Assembly (NCBI RefSeq): GCF_029168945.1
Contig: NC_083607.1
Coordinates: forward strand, 33,713,257-33,777,256
Source of the DNA: Cannabis sativa
Lineage: Eukaryota > Streptophyta > Magnoliopsida > Rosales > Cannabaceae
Direction: 5' to 3'
Length of the DNA stretch: 64,000 bases
A program made the position numbers and the translations under genes. A model generated the notes under the pieces. The model was given only the letters and a program-made list of their open reading frames with translations. It ran no database searches and had not been told where the DNA came from. Every line of letters begins with the position of its first letter. The stretch's first letter is position 1. Below are positions 48,309 to 58,297 of this stretch, piece by piece.

Positions 48309-50217
48309 TGTTGGGTTTTATGCCCTAAATAAAACTCATTTCAATATAATCAGATTTACTTATTAATATAGATCAGAAATAACATTTAATGTTGCATGGT
48401 TCACATGATTTATTTCATTATTATATGTACATAATGTATAAATTCATCTGAAACCCTTTTCACATACTTGATCCTGTTTATTGTGCCGTCAACACATTGG
48501 AAAGTAAACATGACTATGTGAATAAAGTTTCCTAGATTTATCAGACACAGGGTTTTACTGATATGATAATCTACAACAGAGTTTACTTGCATTTGGAGAA
48601 ATGCTATGTTCTTTCCAGAGCATTGGTTAAAGTAAAGCTCAGGTTGGATGCATGGAGTATGCATCGGAAGGGACCGATATTGAACTTTGACTTAGATTTA
48701 TTAAACTTACCGTAATAGCTATTCAAGTCAATATCGCCTAGTTGATCCTAGATCAAATGTTCTTAATCCTATTATGATTAGGCTCAATCTTGAAAGGCTA
48801 TTCGTGTTCTTTGATTTGTTAGTTAAGCCTACTTTTAGGTCAGGGTGATACGTACATTTTGGGAACACGGTAGTGCAATTGAGTGGGAGCGCTATCATAA
48901 ACATGGAATCTATAGCTTCTATCTGGCGAATAGTAAGCAAATGATGATCTCCTTCGAGCTTGACCAAACGAACATAAATGGTGGAGTACTCATTTCACAT
49001 AAGCTGAAATATCATTTATATGGGGTCAACTGTTTTAAGGAATAAATACATTGTAGGGTGTAACGGTAATTTAATCCCTTTACAGTGTAGATCATTCATA
49101 TAGAGGATCATTGATCAAATTAGGACTATAACAATGGATAACTAATGATGTGTCTATATGGCGGAACATATAGAGCATTCTATATAACTGAGAGTGCAAT
49201 TCTAAGTTCTATGCGTGGATTCAACGAAGAATTAATAAGTTAGTGAATTTTAGTGCTAAATTCTTGATCTACTTATTGGAAGCTCGGTTATATAGACCCA
49301 TGGTCCCCGCACTAGTTGAGATAATATTGCTTGTAAGACTCATGTAATTGGTTTTGACTAATCAATTATAATTCACAAATTAGACTATGTCTATTTGTGA
49401 AATTTTCACTAAGTAAGGGCGAAATTGTAAGGAAAGAGTTTTAGGGGCATATTTGTTAATTATGATACTTTGTATGGTTCAATTAATAAATATGATAAAT
49501 GACAATATTATTTAATAATTATTTATAGTTATTAAATAGTTAGAATTGGCATTTAAATGGTTGAATTAGAAAATTGGAGTTTTTGAGAAAATCAGATGCA
49601 GAAAAGGTAAAACTGCAAAATTGCAAAAAGTGAGGCCCAAATCCACTAGTATAGGGCCTGCCACTTTTGTAGGAAATTTAAACTGATATTTTCATTATTT
49701 TAATGCCAAATAATTCAAACCTAACCCTAGTGGAATGCTATAAATAAATAGTGAAGGCTTCAGGAAAATTACACTAAAATTTACACACTTTTTTCTGACA
49801 CTTTCTGAATCAGAAAAAACTGAGCCTTCTCTCTCCCTATCTTTGGCCGAACCCACTCTCTCTCTCTTCCTCTTGAATTTTGAAATCCTTTGTGTATGAG
49901 TAGTGCCCACACACAGCAAGTGATACCTCAATCAAAATGAGGAAGATCGTGAAGAAAGACTTTCAGCAAGAAGGAGGTTTCAGCATCAAAGATTCAGAGA
50001 AAGAGATCCAGGTTCAGATATTGATAATGCTCTGCTACAGAAAGGAATCAAGGGCTAGATATCTGAACGTAAGGAGTCATTATATTCCGCTGCACCCATT
50101 GTAAGGTTTCCTAAACTTTATATGTGTTTATTTCATCGTTTTAGAAAGTTCATATTTAGGATGTTAATAAACATACTTGTGAGTAGATCTAAGATCCTGG
50201 TAAAATAATTTCCAACA
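48309..50217 (+). repeat. Copia 3' LTR
   Basis: 1909 bp, TGTTGGG ... TTTCCAACA, followed by the target duplication GTATA. TATA box at 49739-49746. It is the sister of the truncated LTR at 31794. Confidence 0.93.
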
Positions 50218-50222
50218 GTATA

Positions 50223-50741
50223 GTGGTTGTACCCTGGTATTGAACGTTCATACTCATCTGTTAAGCTCTGTAAATAGGTGTATGGGCGCCTATTTAGGTG
50301 TATGGGCGCCTATTTACAGGTCAGAAATTATATGATGTGTTATATGCATTTCTTACTGAGTCTGTTGACTCACAGTTTCTACTTCCTTGTGTAGGTAAAG
50401 GAAAGGCGAAGGCTGAACAGGAGTGAACCTGAGCTCGGGTGAGATTGTACATGTCAAGCAGCGCGACCTGGAGTGTTCGGTCTCGGGACATCTGGGAGTT
50501 GTATTTTGAAAGTCGCTGTGCGACCTGGAAATGGTGTATTTTGAAATGTATATTTAGAAAATAAATTTTACAAAGTTTGAAAATGGGATCCCGGAATTTG
50601 TAAATATTATTATAATACAAAGTTTAGTGTTTAAAGCAAAAGTTTTAATTTGACACGTTTTTCGAGAAATTTCTTTGATTAGCAAGGATTGCACAATATT
50701 TGAAAAAGCACTGTAGCGTGCCTTAGCATTAGGGCGTTACA
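50223..50741 (+). repeat. gypsy-2 3' LTR remnant, right part
   Basis: Continues the LTR interrupted at 31793 and ends GGGCGTTACA. Relative to the 5' LTR it has a 20-bp tandem duplication (GTGTATGGGCGCCTATTTA-type, 50278-50318). It keeps TGAGTC/GACTCA (50357-50372) and the TGTACA motif (50446). Confidence 0.93.
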
Positions 50742-51454
50742 GGGAGAATAGCGAGGCACCGGAGAAAAGTAACACATACCTTGGCTACAATAAGCAAATT
50801 AAGTGTCAAAGTCAGACCGGCTTGGAGTACAAGAATGCGAGATGACCATCTCGCTACACGGAAACTTCCTATAGTTTCATCCAACTACCATGAGCGAGGC
50901 TCATAACCCTGGCAAGTCAGAAGATTTCTGTATACCCGCGATCAACGAAAGACACATCTTGTCGACCTCAGAAAGAAGAATGGTTCCAGCTCGCCATTGG
51001 GATCACAACAATCTAGTTCTGTCGAGACATCTCCAAATTCAACAATTAAAGACGTGTTTAATACACGATATTTGTAACCCATCAAAAGCGGGAAAATCAC
51101 AGCTAAATGATTTTCAAAATCATGCACCGCATTTACATTTCATGATATGTAATCAGATCCCACTATTTAAGGTATAATGACTGTAATTACGTTTTGGTCA
51201 GCCTTGTAATTAACTGCCACTATGCAATTATAAATAGTGGCAAACAATCTCAAAAAAAAGGACGAAAAAATCTTATGCAAGAGGCCCTAAAAAAATACTC
51301 AGAAATCTGAATAAGATTGACTCGTGGACTATGCAGAATTTTTAACAGCAAAATCACATAAAAAAACTGGTGTTCATATTTTATTTTTCTATAGCTTTTA
51401 TATTTTCTGTGATGAATCATAATCGTGAGGCACAAATTTAGTTAACGAAAATCT
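50742..51454 (+). other. Unassigned, LTR-like sequence with TATA box
   Basis: No recognised coding. TATAAATA at 51229-51236, preceded by a pyrimidine-rich, promoter-like stretch, resembles the U3/R part of a long LTR. Neither end nor a partner is present. A 95-codon frame at 50890-51177 matches nothing I recognise. Confidence 0.35.
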
Positions 51455-51888
51455 GCGTTAATAGCTGTCATCAAAGATGCTTGCAATCAGGTGGTAGCTG
51501 GAGTTGCAACTACTCTCCCCGGGGCCCTAGAGTCAACTCATGCTGAAGGTCTTGCTCTCAGGACAGCTCTTCGATGGTGTAGTGCAATATGTTATCCTAT
51601 CTTGATGGTTGAGTCTGATTCTAAAGTATTAGTTAAAAAAAGTTTAGACAAGAATAGAGATTTATCAGTCCTTTTTGATGTTATAATGGATATTAATCAC
51701 TCTTTGTCAACATTTCCTAATGTTTCATTAGGCGTATTCCTAGAGAGTTTAACAGAGATGCTCATAATGTGGCCAAATTAGCTTTAGGGCTTGATAAAGA
51801 TTTAGTATGGAATGGTTCTATCCCTCACCACTCTAAATTGTAGCTTGTTTTCTAAAGTTACAATTTCAAAAAAAAAAAAAAAAAAAAC
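51455..51888 (+). pseudogene. Second LINE, 5'-truncated to its RNase H end
   Basis: Translation from about 51460 gives the RNase H-like end of a plant LINE (VIKDACNQVVAGVATTLPG, AEGLALRTALRW, MVESDSK). After about 51735 the similarity shifts frame to RIPREFNRDAHNVAKLAL. It is followed by a stop, a short 3' UTR and a poly-A tail of about 19 (51869-51888). It belongs to a different family from the LINE at 33100. Confidence 0.85.
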
Positions 51889-53034
51889 ATCCAACTTATT
51901 ATATATGATGATATAAAAATAAATAAGTTTGGAAAAATTTTAAATATATTTATAAGATTTATATTTTATTTTTAATTAATGTACTATTTTTTAAATTTGC
52001 AGTGGACAAGAAATTTGAGTGAGATAAACTAAATATGACAAATGAGTGGAGAAATGCGAAAAAATATCAGTGGTGTCTAGCATTTTTTTTATATGTTATT
52101 ATCACTATTAGTTTAATTAAGTATCGGGTCTCATATAGTTTTAGGGACTATTACTAACCAATTACAGGACAACATCTCTAAAAATGCTAAGTACCAGGAA
52201 TGCCAAATAACAATGCTCCTTGACATCATATAAAGTTTTTCCTTATATCTCATTAGCTACAAATTACAAATACAATTTTATTCTTTTTATAATTATGCAA
52301 TATTCTAGAAATGGCACATTGGCAATTGTAACACGATCAACTATTTGTAAGGTTATATTCATGTATCTTAGACAAATCTAAAACATGTTTGATTATGTAA
52401 TCATACACATCATACACATTCACGATGCAAAATATTTAATTTTTATTTTTTTTTAAAATTAATTAATACTTATTTAAGTTGTAGATTCGGCATTTCAAAA
52501 AAGAAAAAGAAAAAAAGAGTCGTAGATTCCGATAAAAATAAGAACGGTTAAAAACAAATTCAAATATACATTTATTAATTTAGACACTTAATCCAAATAT
52601 TATATGTATATATGAAACTTAGTGGAGACGTTAATCATTTGATTATGATAGTACTGTCCATGCAATTTGACCAAACCAATAGTGTAGGTCCTTTAACTTA
52701 GAAAGTGTGACCAAATTAAAAAAAAAAAAAAAAAAAAAAAGAGGCAAAGGGAGTTTCAACAAAGGACAACCACTTGGAAGATATTGTCACATTAGTCGTT
52801 GGTCGTTGCTTAAATACCAGTAGTCTTCGGTAATTGGTCTACTTGTAGTTAATATCAAAATAACAAAAAAAAAAAAAAAAAAACCTCCATGAATGATGGC
52901 AGACTTGCTGTGAAAACTTTAACTAAAATATTTTAGAGTCAAACTTTTTAGTATATTGATAATTTAAGCAAATGGGAAAACACAAGATTACAGGAATAAT
53001 ATTTCTATAATAAAGGTTAAACTTTATATATATA
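51889..53034. other. AT-rich spacer
   Basis: No genes seen. It contains poly-A runs at about 52718-52740 and 52864-52883 and a small MITE at 52071-52196. Confidence 0.5.
52071..52196. mobile_element. Small MITE-like element, 126 bp
   Basis: The ends TGGTGTCTAGCATTTTT and AAAAATGCTAAGTACCA form terminal inverted repeats matching at about 14 of 17 positions. No clear target duplication or superfamily is visible. Confidence 0.5.
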
Positions 53035-53500
53035 CACTACTACAAAATGTGTCTTTAGCTGCTTTTTTTTTTCAATCTACTTTATAAAAAAGGAAACTAA
53101 AGAGTGTAAAAATACTTGTTTATTAAAAATTGATCTTTAGAGGCAATTTTTTTATAAAAACCGTAGGTATAGAATTGCATTATACCATTTGAAGTTGGTT
53201 GGAAATTAAAAGATATTGGATTTTATGAAATAACCTTATGGTGTTGGTTCTTATATAGGAACCGACGACATAGACTACACGCTTATTTGACACGTGTACC
53301 CTATGACATTGGTTCTTACATAAGAACCGACGCCATAGGGTCGTCAAAAATAACCCTATCTATATAGCATCGTCTTCTTTCTCACAACCCAGCATAACTC
53401 AACGAACCCAGAAACCAAAGAACCCTAAACGTTCGCCAACCACCACTTCCGTCACCCCCTTTCTCCTCCATTTCTCAATTATTTGAGACAATTTTTTTTT
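53035..53500 (+). mobile_element. CACTA (En/Spm) transposon end with gene-like sequence
   Basis: CACTACTACAAAA at 53035-53047 is the typical terminal motif of plant CACTA elements. It is followed by paired repeats of TGGTTCTTAYATARGAACCGAC type (53241-53265 and 53297-53320). Then comes a C-rich stretch (53380-53470: ACCCAGCATAACTCAACGAA, CCTCCATTTCTCAATT) that looks like a 5' UTR or captured gene piece. The opposite CACTA end was not found before 56845, and no transposase is visible. Confidence 0.55.
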
Positions 53501-56500
53501 TAAATCTTCCATATTTCGATACTTAATCCCATACACCTAAAAAGTTTTCATTTTTTACCTTCTTTAAGTGTTATCCAAACCCAATAGAAAATTGTGGGTT
53601 TAACATCCGATCACCATTATTTGTTGAGAAAACATTGAATCTCAACATCCTTTAAGGTATAAATATAGTTTCTATTCATTTTTATAATGTACATTGTTTT
53701 ATAAATATTTATAGTTAAATTTGTTTGGTAACCATTCATAGATAATACCCATTAAAAAGTATTTCATATATATATATTGATTATTAACAAAGGTAGACAT
53801 ACATAAGACATACATGTATGATATCAATTAATTTAATTTTATTATAAAGCTTAATAATAACACTTTTCTTATTATTAATCAATACAACACGAATAGCACA
53901 AATATTTCATTAATAAAACAGAACTGAAGTGAAATTAAGCAATATTAGAATCTAATACAATAAACAAACATGAATCGACTTGATTCTAATATCAACTTAA
54001 CCAAGAGAGAGACATCAAATCAATAGGAGAATTTTAAAGCATTCAGGTGGCATTTTACAATCAATTCATTCTATCTATTCTTTTTTGTTAAAAATTTACA
54101 TTTTTATCTATTTTATATTTATTTATAAAAAAGTACTTAATAATAACAACAATAATAATTCAATTGCACATTTTCACTTATTCATAACCTTCCTATTATT
54201 ATTGCATATTTATCACTAAGATAAATAGGTAAAATAAAAAAAAAAATAATAAGTTACAACTTTTTCACTTCCCTACAACTCTTTGATTCTTGCATATTAC
54301 TCATTATATATAGGAATATAGATTTGAAGAAGATGTATAATAGTAAGTGGTAATAATGACCACAACAAAAATTAAAATACAAAAATACATATTTCTATTA
54401 TTTTTCTAATGAATTATTATACATAATTCATATATATATAATCATATCATAATAACAAAAGTTAAATACAAAAATACATATATGATTAGGTATAATTACT
54501 TTCTTTTTTCTTTTTTTTTTTTTTTTGAAATGTCTTTCTATGAATTATATAAAAATATTAGGTTTTAAATTTTATTTATGTAGTGATCTACAAGTAAAAT
54601 TATCAATTCTTTTTTATTTTTCTTATCACTATTCTTCTCTTTTACAAACATGATATGCTATGCATGTCATAGTAATTTTAATATATACTCTTATTTTTCC
54701 TTTCATTGTCTATGAACTTTATTATTATATTATTCTATTGTATTCTTTTTGTAATTTAATTTTGTTGTGTAGACAAATTTTTTTATTTTTCAATAAACTA
54801 TCACAAAATAAAATATAATAAATATATTAATAATAAAATTACATATATAGTTATTTTTGAATTTATATTAAAAAACTATCTCTATAATTTTTTTTCTTAT
54901 ACAATCATATCTCTAAATTATTTACATTTTAATTTCAATTTTTGTTTGATTGTTGTCTATTTTATCATACTTTAAATATCCATAATATTATATGTATGTA
55001 TATTTTAACTAATTAAGTTAACTCATTTATTTTAAAATGTGATATAATTATATTTATAGATACAATAAGAGGTGAGAAAACATTTTATCTTTTTCGGATT
55101 GTTATTTTTTTTTTTTTGGTGATATTTTAAAATTCAGGTATTTTAGTTATGCCTTTATTTTAATTATTAATTATCAGTATTAATAATTATTCACTTAAAA
55201 ATGAGTGGGCATAATAAGAAGATATAATAATTTATATAAGATATTTAATTAATATTATTTTTTTTTATTTTTTTTATCGTTTAATAATAGTACTCAATCA
55301 TAAGATTAATATTTTCTCCATTTTATTTATTCATTACATTATTTTTTTTTTAACTTATTCTATTATTATTTGTGGTACATGTTTCTAATTCATTTTGTTG
55401 TCATTTATGCCTACGTTTTTTTTTTTTTTGTTATTATTAATAGTAATTTTTTTTTCATTTAATAATAAGATTATGAATTATTATTCGTTTTTTTATTTTC
55501 TCTCCATTCTCATATTTATTTAATATTTTTGTTATTTTCATCATCACAATTAATTGCACCAATATTTTTAGTTCTCATAGAAAATTTAAAAGACATCTTG
55601 TTATTTTTTATTTTTAGTGTGTACAATACAATTATGTCTCTTGATGTATTTAAATATTATGGATTAAGTATTTAAATTTATTTAGATATGTTATGGAATT
55701 TCAAAAGTTATTATAAAGAATATAGTTTACCATGAAGTGTCTCTTTTGTATACATAGCAACTTTTCATTCTATTTTTCTAATTAATGTTATTAGGAAAAT
55801 GAATATGAAAGGTCTTCTGCACAGTAGAAAGTTGTTATAGAAGTTCTTAATTAAAGATAAAAATAAATTAACCCATTTAATTAATATAGAATAATAAGAG
55901 GCTTTTATATTATTATTAATATTTTAATTTTATTGTATATTATATTGTTTGATAATACAAGATCATTAATTATAGGAATAGTAAATTTATCAAATTAAAT
56001 TAAATTGCATCATATACATTGTAATTAAACTATGCGTGGTGGTGTCTTTTCATTTTATGAAATGTTATTTAATTACTTATTTTCTTTTCATAAAATATTT
56101 AATCTTTCTATTTTATCATTAACTCATAAAATTGAGCATTTAAAAAAAAAAGTAACAAAAATTAAAGCAAATATTATAATAATTATTTACAATTGATATA
56201 TCTAATAATATTATATGGAAGATTATATTTTGCCTCCACTCTAGGGTCAAATATAAAAGTTTGTTTTTATTAATTATTTATATATTTGTTTTTAAAAAAT
56301 AACTAATAAATATGTTAGGTTATGTTTAAAATTTAAAATGTATAATATTTTTAAGGTAAAATATATAAATTTAAATGATCATAAAATTATATTTTAATTA
56401 TTTAAAATTATGTTATTTTTAATATTCTGACAAAATTATGTCATTATGGTTCACTTGGTTACTGATAATTAATTTCATACAATTATTTATCTTATTAATT

Positions 56501-56510
56501 TACATAAAAA
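53501..56510. other. AT-rich spacer
   Basis: About 3 kb of TATA- and homopolymer-rich sequence without recognisable coding. It contains the first copy (54338-54687) of a direct duplication. Confidence 0.5.
54338..54687 (+). repeat. Direct duplication, copy 1 (copy 2 at 56511-56845)
   Basis: About 350 bp from TAATAGTAAGTGGTAA to AATTTTAATATATA recur 2.17 kb downstream with about 5% differences and small length changes in AT and T runs. Confidence 0.9.
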
Positions 56511-56845
56511 TAATAGTAAGTGGTAACAATAACCACAACAAAAATTAAAATACAAAAATACATATCTCTATTATTTTTCTAATCAATTATTATACATAAT
56601 TCATATATATAATCATAGCATAACAACAAAAGTTAAATACAAAGATACATATATGATTAGGTATAATTATATTTTTTTTCTTTTGTAATGTCTTTCTATG
56701 AATTATATAAAAATATTAGGTTTCAAATTTTATTTATGTAGTGATCTATAAGTAAAATTATCAATTCTTTTTTATTTTTCTTATCACTATTTTTCTCTTT
56801 TACAAACATGATATGTTATGCATGTCATACTAATTTTAATATATA
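56511..56845 (+). repeat. Direct duplication, copy 2
   Basis: Second copy of 54338-54687. It ends exactly where the MITE-like end begins at 56846. Confidence 0.9.
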
Positions 56846-56962
56846 GGGCTCGTTTGGTACGCCGTATAAGGGTCGTATTATATTAAATAATAAATAACAC
56901 TATGTTAGGCTTAAGCAATGTATTGTATTAATTATTACGACCAAATTTTTTAATACAATGTA
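56846..56962. mobile_element. MITE-like terminal fragment
   Basis: GGGCTCGTTTGGTACGCCGTA is typical of the inverted-repeat ends of small plant DNA transposons. The matching end is missing: the sequence is joined at about 56962 to gag of gypsy-3. Confidence 0.45.
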
Positions 56963-57192
56963 TGTTCCTCGATTCTTGCTTGCGTTTCTGCAAACCTATT
57001 TTCCCAATTCTTGGCTTCCTGATTTACTTGGGCAGCCTGGGCAGCCCGTGGCGGGTTAGCATCACCCCGGCCACGTGCCCTGCCCTTGGGACCTCTACCT
57101 CTGCCCCGAACATTTGGGGGAAACTGAGCGCCCTGACCTTCATTTGACCCAACCGAGTTACCCTGACTCTTGGTATTTCGCCTGGCGTCCAT
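56963..57192 (-). pseudogene. gypsy-3 gag N-terminus (truncated)
   Basis: MDARRNTKSQGN, a basic RGRGRGPKGRARGRGD stretch and WENRFAETQARIE correspond to the start of gypsy-2 gag (MDAPRNTRSQGG, WEQRFAEMQDRI). After about 75 codons it is cut by the junction with the MITE-like fragment. The rest of gag-pol is absent. Confidence 0.88.
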
Positions 57193-57451
57193 CTAATCTT
57201 AACAGCCTGCGTAACAAAGAGCTAGCATGGTCAGATCATGATCAACGAGAACTTATTAATGCCGCTTATTTGGAAATTAAAACATGCGCCTATTCTAATA
57301 TCAGGCAACTAACATGCTTCCTAACAGGCTTTTCTTAAATCATACTACTAAAATAAACTACTAAAGCAATAAAAGCTTATTGAACCGTAGAACTAGCAAA
57401 CTGCTAATGATGATTGTACATGTCGTGACAATCTTCAGAAGACAACTTGGC
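57193..57451 (-). other. gypsy-3 leader
   Basis: Untranslated leader. GATTGTACATGTC at 57412-57424 is complementary, on the element strand, to the LTR motif at 57741-57753. Confidence 0.8.
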
Positions 57452-57464
57452 GGCTCTGATACCA
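57452..57464 (-). other. gypsy-3 primer binding site, initiator-Met tRNA
   Basis: The minus strand reads TGGTATCAGAGCC, three bases from the LTR. Confidence 0.95.
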
Positions 57465-57467
57465 AAT

Positions 57468-58297
57468 TGTAACACCCTAACTAGCATAGGCGTATTGATG
57501 TAATTTTTAACGTACTATGCAGCTCGTTGCTAATCAACGAGGTTAATGAAAAACGTGAATAATTAAAACTTTGCTTATTTAATTAAATACTTATAATATA
57601 GCATACAAAATACTTTGGGATCCCATTTACAAAGCACTTTACAAAAAGTTTGCTATTACATACAAAATAATTGTCGCCCAGCGACTAACTACAAAAGCCC
57701 TGATGTCTCGAGGATCATACGCTCCAAGCCAAACCGCCCTGACATGTACAATCTTCATCTGCTCATCCTCACGGTTCCTCGACCTTAGCCTTGCCCTTAC
57801 CTACACATGAACATAGCATTGTGAGTCGACAGACTCAGTAAGAAAAGCATAATCATAACATACATAAATCTCGGGTTATGATCAGACGCGCATACCCCTG
57901 ACCACAACCCTAATCCCCGTGTCCCACACGGTACTGAGTCTCGAACGTTTGTACGACGGTACTTATGACATAGTAACAGCCTATACTCGGTACGCTAGTC
58001 GTACTCTAGCCGTACCGATGTGTTACTGTATCAGCCTATACTCGGTATGTCAGTCATACTCTGACCAAACCGATGTGATACTGTCAATTAGTACGGTACT
58101 ATCGACCATAATATCAGCCTATACTCGGTACGCTAGTCATACTCTAGCCGTACCTATGTGATACTGTCGGATAGTACGAAGCTAACATACATATCTAATG
58201 TAATCTAACAGGCTTCCTAACATGCACGCTAAACATGTAAATATATATATGCATATTGTTATATTAATCTTACCTCAATTCCGAATTCAGGGGTGCC
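57468..58297 (-). repeat. gypsy-3 5' LTR, cut by gypsy-4
   Basis: The LTR end (written on the plus strand, TGTAACACCCTAAC...) continues 830 bp to the start of gypsy-4. It includes a TGTACA motif (57741-57753), TGAGTC/GACTCA (57822-57837) and a repeat built on CCTATACTCGGTACGCTAG (57980, 58035, 58118), each unit able to fold as a hairpin. The remainder should lie beyond the window. Confidence 0.88.

Larger units (their letters stand above)
31794..50217 (+). mobile_element. Ty1/copia composite, 18.4 kb, TSD GTATA
   Basis: GTATA at 31789-31793 and 50218-50222 flanks the whole block, which starts TGTTGGGTTTTATGC and ends TTTCCAACA. The outer LTRs (31794-33099, truncated, and 48309-50217) share diagnostic bases (for example CTATCTGGCG and ACCAAACGAAC) that differ in the middle LTR (37992). 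They are therefore the true pair. The middle LTR, with its own PBS, belongs to a second element, and a LINE lies between. Recombination between two related elements is the likely origin. Confidence 0.85.
27239..50741 (+). mobile_element. Ty3/gypsy element gypsy-2, internally deleted and split
   Basis: The 5' LTR, PBS, leader and most of gag are followed directly by the middle of the 3' LTR. That remnant is interrupted by the copia composite (31794-50217) and resumes to 50741. Protease, RT, RNase H, integrase, polypurine tract and about 0.86 kb of 3' LTR are gone. The bases outside the two ends (GTAAT and GGGAG) do not match, so no target duplication is visible. The two LTR ends may come from different insertions joined by recombination. 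Confidence 0.85.

Noticed and set aside
27239..50741. Target-site duplication for gypsy-2
   Set aside because: GTAAT on the left and GGGAG on the right do not match; shifting the ends by a few bases gave no convincing pair.
50890..51177. 95-codon frame as a gene
   Set aside because: No recognisable domain, typical chance length, and set in LTR-like sequence with a TATA box downstream.
53380..53480. Possible host gene start in the C-rich stretch
   Set aside because: No open frame or splice pattern follows; it sits within a CACTA-like end and is reported only as gene-like sequence.
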